Assembly (NCBI GenBank): GCA_012798805.1
Contig: JAAZMM010000038.1
Coordinates: 1-33,848 of the forward strand
Direction: 5' to 3'
Length of the DNA: 33,848 bases
DNA from: Bacteroidales bacterium
GTDB lineage: Bacteria; Bacteroidota; Bacteroidia; Bacteroidales; UBA932
Below are positions 9,184-15,891 of the stretch, one piece after another. How positions within the stretch are numbered: position 1 is the first letter of the stretch; each line of letters begins with the position of its first letter. A program made the translations under genes and the position numbers. A model generated the notes under the pieces. That model did not search any database. It was not told where the DNA came from and saw nothing but the letters and a program-made list of their open reading frames with translations.

Positions 9184-9459
9184 TCAGGGTACCGGATCAT
9201 AACCGGAACCGCCCCAGGGGTGGCAGCGCAGAATGCGTTTTACTGCAAGGTAAATACCTTTGAATACTCCATGTTTGCGTAAGGCCTCCATAGCATAGAC
9301 TGAGCAGGTTGGGGAAAACCTGCAGGCATTGCCGACATATGGAGAGATAAAAAATTTATAAAACTTCAGCAGCATCAGTAGCGGAAAGATCGCCACCTTG
9401 CGTATTATTGTCAGCGATTTTGACCAGAATCTCTCCCATTTTTGAGAAAATGGAGTCAT
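9184..9459 (-). CDS. yidD: Membrane protein insertion efficiency factor YidD
   Basis: Small inner-face membrane-associated protein that aids YidC-dependent insertion. The diagnostic core is complete: [19 protein letters not shown] (starting near residue 32), [15 protein letters not shown] and [17 protein letters not shown] at the C-terminus. At 91 residues it is a little longer than most YidD proteins, and the first 104 bases overlap the rnpA coding end. The ATG at 9459 is the only ATG before the hydrophobic segment; an internal start at the Met of [10 protein letters not shown] (residue 29) would give a protein near 63 residues and remove most of the overlap. The rnpA-yidD neighbourhood is conserved across bacteria, here as the last two genes of a five-gene operon. 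Confidence 0.93.
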   Translation of the reverse strand: MTPFSQKWERFWSKSLTIIRKVAIFPLLMLLKFYKFFISPYVGNACRFSPTCSVYAMEALRKHGVFKGIYLAVKRILRCHPWGGSGYDPVP

Positions 9460-9757
9460 AATCCTTTATATCTTTTGCTACATAGAGAAACATCAAGTCA
9501 TAGAAAGGTTCTTCTCTCAAAAGATGCTTCTGATGTCTGTAAGCTTCGCGCATCCTTCTTTTGAGTAGATTGCGTGCCACAGCACGCTTAAAAGATCTTC
9601 TCGGTACGGAAAAAATCGCGCGGTGAGATTCAGACCCGGCGTTGTTTCTATATAAAACTCTTAAGGGGTAGCTGAATATAACTTCACCGCTCTCCAAAAG
9701 AGCCTCAATGTCCTTTTTCAAGCACACCTTCTCGCTTTTTGGAAAGCCGAAATTCAT
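9356..9757 (-). CDS. rnpA: Ribonuclease P protein component
   Basis: Protein cofactor of RNase P, which removes 5' leaders from tRNA precursors. The 133-residue protein has the family features: N-terminal [18 protein letters not shown], the [21 protein letters not shown] region (about residues 47-67) containing the RNR signature, and RRMREAYR after it. It follows hemD with no intergenic base (hemD stop 9758-9760, rnpA start 9757-9755), which suggests translational coupling. The usual upstream partner rpmH is absent; instead rnpA sits behind hemD. The last 34 codons overlap yidD in another frame. Confidence 0.95.
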   Translation of the reverse strand: MNFGFPKSEKVCLKKDIEALLESGEVIFSYPLRVLYRNNAGSESHRAIFSVPRRSFKRAVARNLLKRRMREAYRHQKHLLREEPFYDLMFLYVAKDIKDYDSIFSKMGEILVKIADNNTQGGDLSATDAAEVL

Positions 9758-10498
9758 TTAATTCATCTTTTCAAAATAGTTGAGCAGAGCCTTTGCAATT
9801 GAAGGGGCCTCCGGAGTGGGCGCTTCTATCTCAGTCTTTAGCTTGGCATCCTTCATTGCCTTGGCCGTGGTAGAGCCATAAGTGGCGAAGAGTAGTGAGC
9901 CCTGTTGAAATTCGGGATAATTATCAAAAAGAGACTTCACATCCGAGGGGCTATAAAAGACCACCATCTGATATTTGCTCAGATCAAGTGAACTCAGGTC
10001 GGAGCTTACCGTCTTTACAAAAACTGCGCTGCCGTGTTTGAGCTTCGCTTTGGTAAAAAGCTTTTTTACATCGGGACGAAGGCCGTCCGTACAGGCGATA
10101 AGGAAGTTTTCTCCTTTATGCTTTGTGCCGATGCTATCAACCATCGAGGCGATTGTTCCATTACCGAAAAAGATTTTCCTCTTTCTGTAAACAATGTAAG
10201 TCTGAAGGTATTGCGCAATGAATTCGGACTGGCAAAAATATTTCATTGTTTCAGGAACGGTCACTCTGGTCTCTTCACATATTCTGAAAAAGGCGTCAAT
10301 TGCAATTCTCGATGTAAAAACGATAGCCGTATAATCCAGAATATTGATCCTGAAGGTCCTAAACTCACGGGCTGTAACGCCTTCTACTTTGAAAAATGGG
10401 TGAAAGTCCACATTCACGCCATATTTTGAAATAAGCTCCGTGTATGGTGAAGCTTGTGTGGGGACTGGTTGGGAGATAAGAATGTTGTTAATTGTCAT
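9758..10498 (-). CDS. hemD: Uroporphyrinogen-III synthase (HemD family)
   Basis: Cytosolic enzyme that closes hydroxymethylbilane with ring-D inversion in tetrapyrrole synthesis. The 246-residue protein shows the weakly conserved two-lobe HemD pattern: N-terminal NNILISQPVPTQASPYTELI, the first-domain YTAIVFTSRIAIDAFF (about residues 56-71), the second-domain QMVVFYSPSDVKSLF (about 176-190) and LLFATYGSTTAKAMK (about 201-215) near the C-terminus. HemD sequences diverge strongly, so the call rests on these positions and on the neighbour DUF4271, a pairing common in Bacteroidales. No other heme gene is nearby. It starts 3 bases after the DUF4271 stop. Confidence 0.85.
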   Translation of the reverse strand: MTINNILISQPVPTQASPYTELISKYGVNVDFHPFFKVEGVTAREFRTFRINILDYTAIVFTSRIAIDAFFRICEETRVTVPETMKYFCQSEFIAQYLQTYIVYRKRKIFFGNGTIASMVDSIGTKHKGENFLIACTDGLRPDVKKLFTKAKLKHGSAVFVKTVSSDLSSLDLSKYQMVVFYSPSDVKSLFDNYPEFQQGSLLFATYGSTTAKAMKDAKLKTEIEAPTPEAPSIAKALLNYFEKMN

Positions 10499-10501
10499 AT
10501 A

Positions 10502-11206
10502 TCAAAACCTTATCGCTATATCTGCCAATAAGATGACAGGCAGCAATTCCAAACCGCAAAGATACAAAAAGCATAAAAAATGCGAAAATCCTGAAGAAAT
10601 AAAAATTCCGACTGCCTTCACTAAGTAGAGTATATACCATACAAGAAATATTACTCCCAGGCATATAAGGACCGGAATATCTCCTATATCAGGTAAAAAG
10701 CGCAATATCACCGGTACCGGCAATGAAGTCAATGCCACCATTGTAGCTGCTGCAAAATGGAGACGATAAATCGTCTGTATAGCCTCTTTTTGACCCCATA
10801 GCCAGGCTATGATCAAAAAAGCAAGTTGCTTGAAGAGGAAATAAGCGACAAAAGCAGCCAGAGTGAGCAAAAATCCATATTCTGCCACTCCCGATCTGCA
10901 AATAATAAAACTGAGCAGGGGCAAACAGATAAGAAATGTCACCCTTATAGAGACATTGTTGTAATGTTCGTTAAATACTTCGCGAATCTTCCGTTTGTCG
11001 GTCAAAACCGAAAAGGAACAGAATGTACCATGAATTACCCTGCGATTGAATATAATGAAGAGCAAAAGCAGGGAAGCAACGATGATGGTGAGGGTCATGT
11101 CGTTCTCAATATGCTGTATAGGCGTAGCATATGGTTCTGCCGCAAGGGAGAGACGGCTCCCCGGCCAGCAATCGCTTATAGTCCTTATGGTATCCTGAAC
11201 ATTCAT
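10502..11206 (-). CDS. DUF4271 integral membrane protein
   Basis: A 234-residue protein of unknown function matching the DUF4271 pattern of Bacteroidetes. After a soluble N-terminal stretch of about 30 residues there are several hydrophobic segments: LTIIVASLLLLFIIF (about 34-48), two or three between 80 and 130, then IGDIPVLICLGVIFLVWYILYLV and a final FLCFLYLCGLELLPVILL. NEHYNNVSIRVTFLI (about 78-92) and the CGLELLPVILL end look like the best conserved parts. Its ATG overlaps the TGA of the SUI1 gene by one base (TGATG at 11208-11204), a sign of translational coupling. Its constant place before hemD suggests a link with tetrapyrrole metabolism or the membrane, but this is only context. Confidence 0.8.
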   Translation of the reverse strand: MNVQDTIRTISDCWPGSRLSLAAEPYATPIQHIENDMTLTIIVASLLLLFIIFNRRVIHGTFCSFSVLTDKRKIREVFNEHYNNVSIRVTFLICLPLLSFIICRSGVAEYGFLLTLAAFVAYFLFKQLAFLIIAWLWGQKEAIQTIYRLHFAAATMVALTSLPVPVILRFLPDIGDIPVLICLGVIFLVWYILYLVKAVGIFISSGFSHFLCFLYLCGLELLPVILLADIAIRF

Positions 11207-11553
11207 CAGTTGCCTCTTCTGGCATTATAGCCCATTGACTGGAGCAGAGTGACAATCCTGTCGCGAAAATCGCCCTGGATGATGATTTCGCCCTCTTTTG
11301 CGGAGCCGCCAACACCGCATTTGGTCTTGAGGGTTTTGCCCAATGCAGCCAGATCCTCTTCGCTCCCCACAAATCCTTTGATGAGGGTTACCTGCTTGCC
11401 TCCGCGGTTGCGACGGTCTATTGAAACGACAAGCCTCTGCTTTTCCGCAGGAAGAGTCTCCACCGGAGCATCATCTTCGGCAGTCTCATATTTAAAGTCG
11501 GGATTGGTTGAAAAAACTACGCCCAATCTGCTTTTCCAGTCGTTGTCTGACAT
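11206..11553 (-). CDS. SUI1/YciH-type translation initiation factor homologue
   Basis: A 115-residue protein of the eIF1/SUI1 family (YciH in E. coli), proposed to influence start-codon fidelity on the 30S subunit. The SUI1 domain occupies about residues 38-115: LVVSIDRRNRGGKQVTLIKG, FVGSEEDLAALGKTLKTKCG, VGGSAKEGEIIIQGDFRDRI and a C-terminal LLQSMGYNARRGN, all close to the family consensus. The N-terminal 35 residues are an acidic extension. I chose ATG 11553, because the frame extending further upstream runs antisense through the promoter and into the DUF2723 gene and has no homology. A TAnnTTTG box at 11570-11577 supports this start. It heads the operon with DUF4271, hemD, rnpA and yidD. 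Confidence 0.92.
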   Translation of the reverse strand: MSDNDWKSRLGVVFSTNPDFKYETAEDDAPVETLPAEKQRLVVSIDRRNRGGKQVTLIKGFVGSEEDLAALGKTLKTKCGVGGSAKEGEIIIQGDFRDRIVTLLQSMGYNARRGN

Positions 11554-11565
11554 AGTGGTTCTTTT

Positions 11566-11599
11566 TTTGCAAAGGTAGTCATAAATATTTTTAACTTTG
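11566..11599 (+). promoter_or_regulatory. Promoter of the DUF2723 gene (TTTG, 22 nt, TAACTTTG)
   Basis: TTTG at 11566-11569 and TAACTTTG at 11592-11599 match the -33 and -7 elements with a 22-base spacer, slightly longer than the usual 19-21. The ATG is 44 bases further on, after an A/T-rich leader. Confidence 0.5.
11570..11577 (-). promoter_or_regulatory. Bacteroidetes -7 box (TACCTTTG) of the SUI1-DUF4271-hemD-rnpA-yidD operon
   Basis: Reading the minus strand, TACCTTTG ends 16 bases before the SUI1 ATG. It lies in the same 90-base gap as the -7 box of the divergent DUF2723 gene (11592-11599), so the two polymerase sites overlap and may compete. Confidence 0.45.
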
Positions 11600-11643
11600 T
11601 TGCTTGTATAAAAGTATAAAGTATATAGATTATAACAGATATT

Positions 11644-14600
11644 ATGAATTCCAGGAAATTCACCCTTTACAACAGAATCATTGCATCGGTAATCCTGCTG
11701 GTTGCGGCCATCGTCTATCTTATGACCATCGAGCCTACTACCAGTTTTTGGGATTGCGGTGAGTTTATTGCATCGTCCTACAAACTTGAGGTCGGACACC
11801 CGCCCGGAAACCCCGTTTTCCAGCTTTTTGCCCGATTTTTCACCATGTTTACCGGCAAGATGCAAGCTGCGGCAGCAGTCAATGTCATGAGTGCTCTCTG
11901 CTCGGCTTTCACCATCTTTTTCCTCTATCTGACAATTGTCCATCTGGGCATGCGGCTCAATGAAAAGAGAGGCAAAGATCTTTCTATAGCCAATGCAGTA
12001 GCTATTTATGGTGCCGGCGTAGTGGGAGCACTTGCATATTGTTTCTCCGATACTTTCTGGTTTTCGGCAGTCGAGGCTGAAGTATATGCCATGTCTTCCC
12101 TCTTTACGGCAGTCGTGTTTTGGGCAATCCTCAAATGGGAAGAGGAAGCTGATAGCAAATATGCCAACCGATGGATTATTTTAATCTCGTTTCTGATGGG
12201 TCTCTCCATCGGAGTGCATCTGCTAAACCTTCTTGCCATCCCCGCCATAACTTTCATAATTTATTACAAAAAGGCAAAAAAGGTAAACTGGAAGAGTGGC
12301 ATTGGAGTGCTGCTCCTCTCGGGTGCAATTATTCTGGCTATTATGATAGGCATTGTCCAATATCTGCCCAGAATTGCCGCCTTCTTTGACAGAATCTTCG
12401 TAAACGGCTTCGGGGCGCCATTCAATTTGGGTGCGGTGATATTCATAGTACTGCTTTTTGTTGCCTGTTTTGTCGGAATGTACCAACTCAGGAAGAGGGA
12501 GAAGGCGATTTTACATACCATCGTGCTCTCTTTTACTACCATTCTGATCGGTTTTTCAACCTTTGCCATTGTGGTTATCCGCGCAAGTGCAAATACTCCG
12601 ACCAATGAGTATCAGCCCGATAATCCCTATACACTGGTAAGATACCTGAGCCGTGAGCAGTATGGCAGCAATCCGATCATTTATGGACAAGCCTACACCT
12701 CGCCATACGATACCAAAAAGGTGCATTATTATACCCCTCTCGACGATCGTTATTACAAAGCGGAAAACATCGAAGTGACTTTCCCTTCGAAGGCAAAAAT
12801 GTTCTTCCCGAGGATGTGGAATGCATTTGATCAAAAATATGTCAAATTATATGACAGCTATGCAAAGGTCAAGAACAACCGTACGATAACCGTCAGGGGT
12901 GAAAGAAAGGTAATTCAGATGCCCAAATTCAAGGATAATCTGAGGTTCTTCTTCGATTACCAGCTCAATTATATGTATTTCCGCTACTTTATGTGGAATT
13001 TTGCCGGAAGGCAAAACGATTTCCACGGACAGGAGCCCTCCGACCTAATTTCAGGCAACTGGGAGAGCGGTATCGGATTCATTGACCGTATGCGCCTGGG
13101 AGATCAGTCCGAAGCACCGGAAATCCTTAAGAACAACAACGCCAAAAACCATTACTATTTCCTCCCTCTTATATTGGGTCTGATCGGTTTCTTCTTCCAG
13201 CTGCGCAAAGATGAGCGCAACTGTTGGGTCACCTCTCTACTGTTTATACTCACCGGCATTGCCATTGTGGTATATCTCAATCAACAACCCTTCCAGGTGC
13301 GCGAACGTGACTATGCCTACGCAGGTTCTTTCTATGTATTTGCCATCTGGATAGGCCTGGCGGTAATGGCAATCCAGAGCTGGATTGAAAAAATCCACAA
13401 AAAGAAAGAAGGAGGTGCTGCCATAGCGGGAGCAGGAGTAGCTACTCTCCTCTGTCTTGGCGTCGCTATCCTGATGGGATGCGAAAACTGGGACGACCAC
13501 GACCGTAGCGGACGCTATACTGCAAACGACTGGGGATATAATTTCCTTGCGGGTACCGATCCCAATGCTATCCTGATTACCTACGGAGATAATGATACCT
13601 TCCCTCTATGGTATCAGCAAGAGGTAGAGGAAGTGCGAACGGATGTGCGTATAGTAAATACATCGCTTCTCGGCACAGACTGGTACATCGACCAGATGCA
13701 GTGCAAACAATATGAGTCGGAACCTCTGAAAATCACCATACCGAGAGTTCAGTATCTCTACGGCACAAACGATTATCCCTATGTGATAAATGCGATCGAC
13801 AGACCGATCCTGGCCTCACAGGCAATCGATATTTTCCGTAATCCACAGTATAAACTATCGGATGGCAAGACTGACTTCCTGCCCGCTAAACAACTGTTGA
13901 TTCCCGTCAATAAAGAGAATGTCAAAAAGTATGGGATTGTAGCTGAAAAAGATTATGACAAGATTGTGGACACTGTTGTCCTCAACATAGATGCCGACAG
14001 GATAGGCAAGACCTCTCTCATAATTTTGGATTTCCTCTCTACTTATGAGTGGGACAGGCCGGTTTACTGCGTTACGACTGACGCCGACCTCAACTTGGGC
14101 CTTGAAAAATGGCTCCAGGTAGATGGTATGGCCAATAAATTCGTCCCCATCTATACTCCCAACATGCGTGAAAACCCTCAGATTGACGAGGACAAAGCAT
14201 ACAAAATACTCACTGAGATATATCGGTTTGACTCGCTCAAGGATACGACTATCCATGTGGACTATCAGAATATCTACTCATTTATGGCTGTACAGCCGAT
14301 AAGAGATATGTTTGCCAAGGTATCGAACAAACTGATACTAAGCGGCAAGTATGATAAGGCGGAAACCATACTGGATATGGCCTTTGACATAATGCCAAGA
14401 AAGAATTTCCCCTACAATATCTCGTTTTTACGCTCTGCCAATGAGTTTGCAATCATAGAAATGATAGAGCAATACCTGAGAATAGGCAAAAACGAAAAGG
14501 CAATAGCAATTGCCGGACAATTTGTAGAAGAAACCATCCAAATGGCGAGATTCTTTGCCACTCCCCATGGCAATGATGTCCTCTCATCCACGGAACTGGA

Positions 14601-14700
14601 TGCAAATGTTACCCTGCTCTACTATGTGCTGCAAATCTTTGAGCGTTACGACCAGACCGAGTTTGCCAATTCAATCAGACGCCAATTGGTAGAGCTGTAG
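11644..14700 (+). CDS. DUF2723 (TMEM260/GT117-like) polytopic membrane protein
   Basis: A 1018-residue membrane protein with the DUF2723 signature at its N-terminus: after a first membrane segment (about residues 10-28) comes FWDCGEFIASSYKLEVGHPPG (about 35-55), holding D37 and E40 in the loop where GT-C glycosyltransferases keep their catalytic acids. About a dozen hydrophobic segments follow, up to about residue 620. The last 390 residues are soluble, starting near WDDHDRSGRYTANDWGYN and YGDNDTFPLWY. Human TMEM260, of the same family, is a protein O-mannosyltransferase, and these proteins are placed in GT family 117. By analogy this may glycosylate exported proteins using a lipid-linked sugar, which is inference. 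It is monocistronic, with its own promoter and a hairpin 54 bases after the stop. Confidence 0.85.
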   Translation: MNSRKFTLYNRIIASVILLVAAIVYLMTIEPTTSFWDCGEFIASSYKLEVGHPPGNPVFQLFARFFTMFTGKMQAAAAVNVMSALCSAFTIFFLYLTIVHLGMRLNEKRGKDLSIANAVAIYGAGVVGALAYCFSDTFWFSAVEAEVYAMSSLFTAVVFWAILKWEEEADSKYANRWIILISFLMGLSIGVHLLNLLAIPAITFIIYYKKAKKVNWKSGIGVLLLSGAIILAIMIGIVQYLPRIAAFFDRIFVNGFGAPFNLGAVIFIVLLFVACFVGMYQLRKREKAILHTIVLSFTTILIGFSTFAIVVIRASANTPTNEYQPDNPYTLVRYLSREQYGSNPIIYGQAYTSPYDTKKVHYYTPLDDRYYKAENIEVTFPSKAKMFFPRMWNAFDQKYVKLYDSYAKVKNNRTITVRGERKVIQMPKFKDNLRFFFDYQLNYMYFRYFMWNFAGRQNDFHGQEPSDLISGNWESGIGFIDRMRLGDQSEAPEILKNNNAKNHYYFLPLILGLIGFFFQLRKDERNCWVTSLLFILTGIAIVVYLNQQPFQVRERDYAYAGSFYVFAIWIGLAVMAIQSWIEKIHKKKEGGAAIAGAGVATLLCLGVAILMGCENWDDHDRSGRYTANDWGYNFLAGTDPNAILITYGDNDTFPLWYQQEVEEVRTDVRIVNTSLLGTDWYIDQMQCKQYESEPLKITIPRVQYLYGTNDYPYVINAIDRPILASQAIDIFRNPQYKLSDGKTDFLPAKQLLIPVNKENVKKYGIVAEKDYDKIVDTVVLNIDADRIGKTSLIILDFLSTYEWDRPVYCVTTDADLNLGLEKWLQVDGMANKFVPIYTPNMRENPQIDEDKAYKILTEIYRFDSLKDTTIHVDYQNIYSFMAVQPIRDMFAKVSNKLILSGKYDKAETILDMAFDIMPRKNFPYNISFLRSANEFAIIEMIEQYLRIGKNEKAIAIAGQFVEETIQMARFFATPHGNDVLSSTELDANVTLLYYVLQIFERYDQTEFANSIRRQLVEL

Positions 14701-14753
14701 TTTTGAGTGGGTAGTATGTAGTGGGTAGTATTAAGTAAATCGCTACAACTCCT

Positions 14754-14799
14754 AACAACAAAGCCCCAAAAGTGACGAAAATTTCGGGGCTTTGTTGTT
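14754..14799 (+). terminator. Hairpin terminator after the DUF2723 gene
   Basis: A perfect 14-base-pair stem, AACAACAAAGCCCC (14754-14767) with GGGGCTTTGTTGTT (14786-14799), encloses an 18-base loop 54 bases after the stop codon. The following bases (GCTTTTGG) are only a short T tract, so termination strength is uncertain. Confidence 0.6.
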
Positions 14800-14911
14800 G
14801 CTTTTGGCCGTTAGTCTTTGGCCATTGGCAGCTCGGAACTAAAAAATCATAAAAGTTGTAATTGTTAAACTTTATAATCATCATTCACAACTTTTAGTGG
14901 ACTTGCGTGAT

Positions 14912-14942
14912 TTTGAAGCACTCGAGTTATTACTTACCTTTG
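14912..14942 (+). promoter_or_regulatory. Promoter of the toxin-antitoxin unit (TTTG, 19 nt, TACCTTTG)
   Basis: TTTG at 14912-14915 and TACCTTTG at 14935-14942 match both Bacteroidetes promoter elements at the preferred 19-base spacing. The -7 box lies inside an inverted repeat (14929-14951), a suitable site for autoregulation by the HTH antitoxin. Confidence 0.6.
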
Positions 14943-14951
14943 TCAAGTAAT
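14929..14951. promoter_or_regulatory. Operator-like inverted repeat over the toxin-antitoxin -7 box
   Basis: ATTACTT (14929-14935) and AAGTAAT (14945-14951) are perfect 7-base arms separated by 9 bases that contain most of the -7 box. HigA-type antitoxins repress their own promoter through such palindromes; binding here is inferred. Confidence 0.45.
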
Positions 14952-14986
14952 CGTCAACTAAACAGTGCTTATTTACAAAATTGCCG

Positions 14987-15010
14987 AAAGTTTAGTTGTA
15001 ACTTAACTTT
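14987..15010. promoter_or_regulatory. Second inverted repeat just before the toxin start codon
   Basis: AAAGTTTAGTT (14987-14997) and AACTTAACTTT (15000-15010) pair at 10 of 11 positions with a 2-base spacer, ending 3 bases before the ATG at 15014. It could be a second operator or a hairpin in the 5' leader that limits toxin translation. Confidence 0.4.
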
Positions 15011-15013
15011 TTT

Positions 15014-15436
15014 ATGTCTAAATTTGCACTTGTAAATATTGATGCAGTTCAAGGGATCCAGATGTTTGAGAAGCTGGTGGTTGATGGCGTTGCACCATTT
15101 GACACATTTGAGGATGAATTGGAAGGCAAAGATAGAAGAAGTCTGGAAAAGATATACTTCTATATGAACGAAGTTGCAAATATTAGAACTCTACCTAACA
15201 CTAAGTTTAAGGATATTACGCCAAGGAAGGAAAATGTTAAAGAGTATGAGTTTAAAGAAGGTAATTTGCGCGTTTATGCCATCAAAAAGTTCGGGGGAAA
15301 GATTATTATCTTGGGTGGGTATAAGAACAGACAGAAGCAGGATCTCCGAAAATTTCGTTCTCTCAAGGAACAATACTTGAATCAGGAAATAGAGAAAACC
15401 AATAAAGATGAAAAGAGCAGAACTCCTAAAAAGTGA
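15014..15436 (+). CDS. RelE/HigB-like toxin of a type II toxin-antitoxin pair
   Basis: A 140-residue basic protein. The central part, LPNTKFKDITPRKENVKEYE followed by LRVYAIKKFGGKIIILGGYKNRQKQDLRK (about residues 56-112), has the strand order and spacing of RelE/HigB/Gp49-like mRNA interferases: a contact loop, an LRVY-type strand, a hydrophobic GKIIILGGY strand, then a Lys/Arg-rich region. The final 20 residues are hydrophilic. Ribosome-dependent mRNA cleavage is the activity of the family; catalytic residues vary, so I do not assign them. It precedes and overlaps the antitoxin by 29 bases, the toxin-first order seen in higBA. Its A/T-rich upstream region and solitary position suggest acquisition by transfer. 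Confidence 0.72.
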   Translation: MSKFALVNIDAVQGIQMFEKLVVDGVAPFDTFEDELEGKDRRSLEKIYFYMNEVANIRTLPNTKFKDITPRKENVKEYEFKEGNLRVYAIKKFGGKIIILGGYKNRQKQDLRKFRSLKEQYLNQEIEKTNKDEKSRTPKK

Positions 15437-15821
15437 AGGCTATTGGATAGCTAAAATCCAGACAGATCTCTATAGAGAACTGATTTCTTTTATGGAGAAA
15501 ACCAACAGAAACAGCTCGCAACTTGCTGAATATCTCGGTTGCAGTAAAAGTTATGTTTCTCAGCTCCTAAATGGCAACTTCGATCATAAAATAAGCAAAC
15601 TTGTTGAGCTTTCCCTCGCTATCGGAAAAGTTCCGATACTTGATTATAAGGACATCTCCGAGTATGTCCTGGAGAATGATAAAACATTTTCATCTGTTCT
15701 TTCCTCATCTACATCAAATTCAGGTGGAACAATTAGGGGAGTAGTTAATCTTGAAGAAATGATAAAGAGTGATTTGATACTTTCGGATGTAAATCCTGTT
15801 GAGCCGGAACAAAAGAAATAA
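15408..15821 (+). CDS. HTH (XRE/HigA-like) antitoxin
   Basis: A 137-residue protein with a clear helix-turn-helix: NSSQLAEYLGCSKSYVSQLLNG (about residues 36-57) fits the Cro/C1 pattern, followed by KISKLVELSLAIGKVP. The region after residue 75 is Ser/Thr-rich and probably flexible (SSVLSSSTSNSGG). It most likely binds and neutralises the upstream RelE-like toxin and represses the shared promoter, where two inverted repeats are present. Start ATG 15408 lies inside the toxin gene (29-base overlap), so the two are translated together. The unusual point is the HTH near the N-terminus with a long tail; toxin contacts may reside in either. Confidence 0.78.
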   Translation: MKRAELLKSEGYWIAKIQTDLYRELISFMEKTNRNSSQLAEYLGCSKSYVSQLLNGNFDHKISKLVELSLAIGKVPILDYKDISEYVLENDKTFSSVLSSSTSNSGGTIRGVVNLEEMIKSDLILSDVNPVEPEQKK

Positions 15822-15840
15822 CATATATTCCGAAGATATG

Positions 15841-15880
15841 AAAACACCCGCCTCGATTTGCATCGGAGCGGGTGTTTTTT
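15841..15880. terminator. Bidirectional terminator between the antitoxin and tryptophanase genes
   Basis: An 11-base-pair stem, AAAACACCCGC (15841-15851) with GCGGGTGTTTT (15868-15878), carries A and T tracts on both sides and a partly paired 16-base loop. It lies 19 bases after the antitoxin stop and 14 bases after the tryptophanase stop on the other strand, so it can serve both converging genes. Confidence 0.85.
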
Positions 15881-15891
15881 ATACAAATTCT

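Larger units (their letters stand above)
14701..15013. other. 313-base gene-free stretch between the DUF2723 gene and the toxin-antitoxin unit
   Basis: A/T-rich and without a plausible gene. It holds an 11-base direct repeat (AGTGGGTAGTA at 14706-14716 and 14720-14730), the DUF2723 terminator hairpin (14754-14799), the toxin-antitoxin promoter (14912-14942) and two inverted repeats near it. Several AAAGTT/AACTTT half-sites (about 14852, 14867, 14889, 14987, 15005) recur across it. Confidence 0.6.

Noticed and set aside
11554-11943. N-terminal extension of the SUI1 protein to 245 residues
   Set aside because: The extension runs through the promoter gap and antisense to the DUF2723 gene; the SUI1 family starts near MSDNDWKSRL.
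14706-14730. Direct repeat AGTGGGTAGTA as part of a CRISPR or attachment site
   Set aside because: Only two 11-base copies 14 bases apart, with no array, integrase or tRNA nearby.
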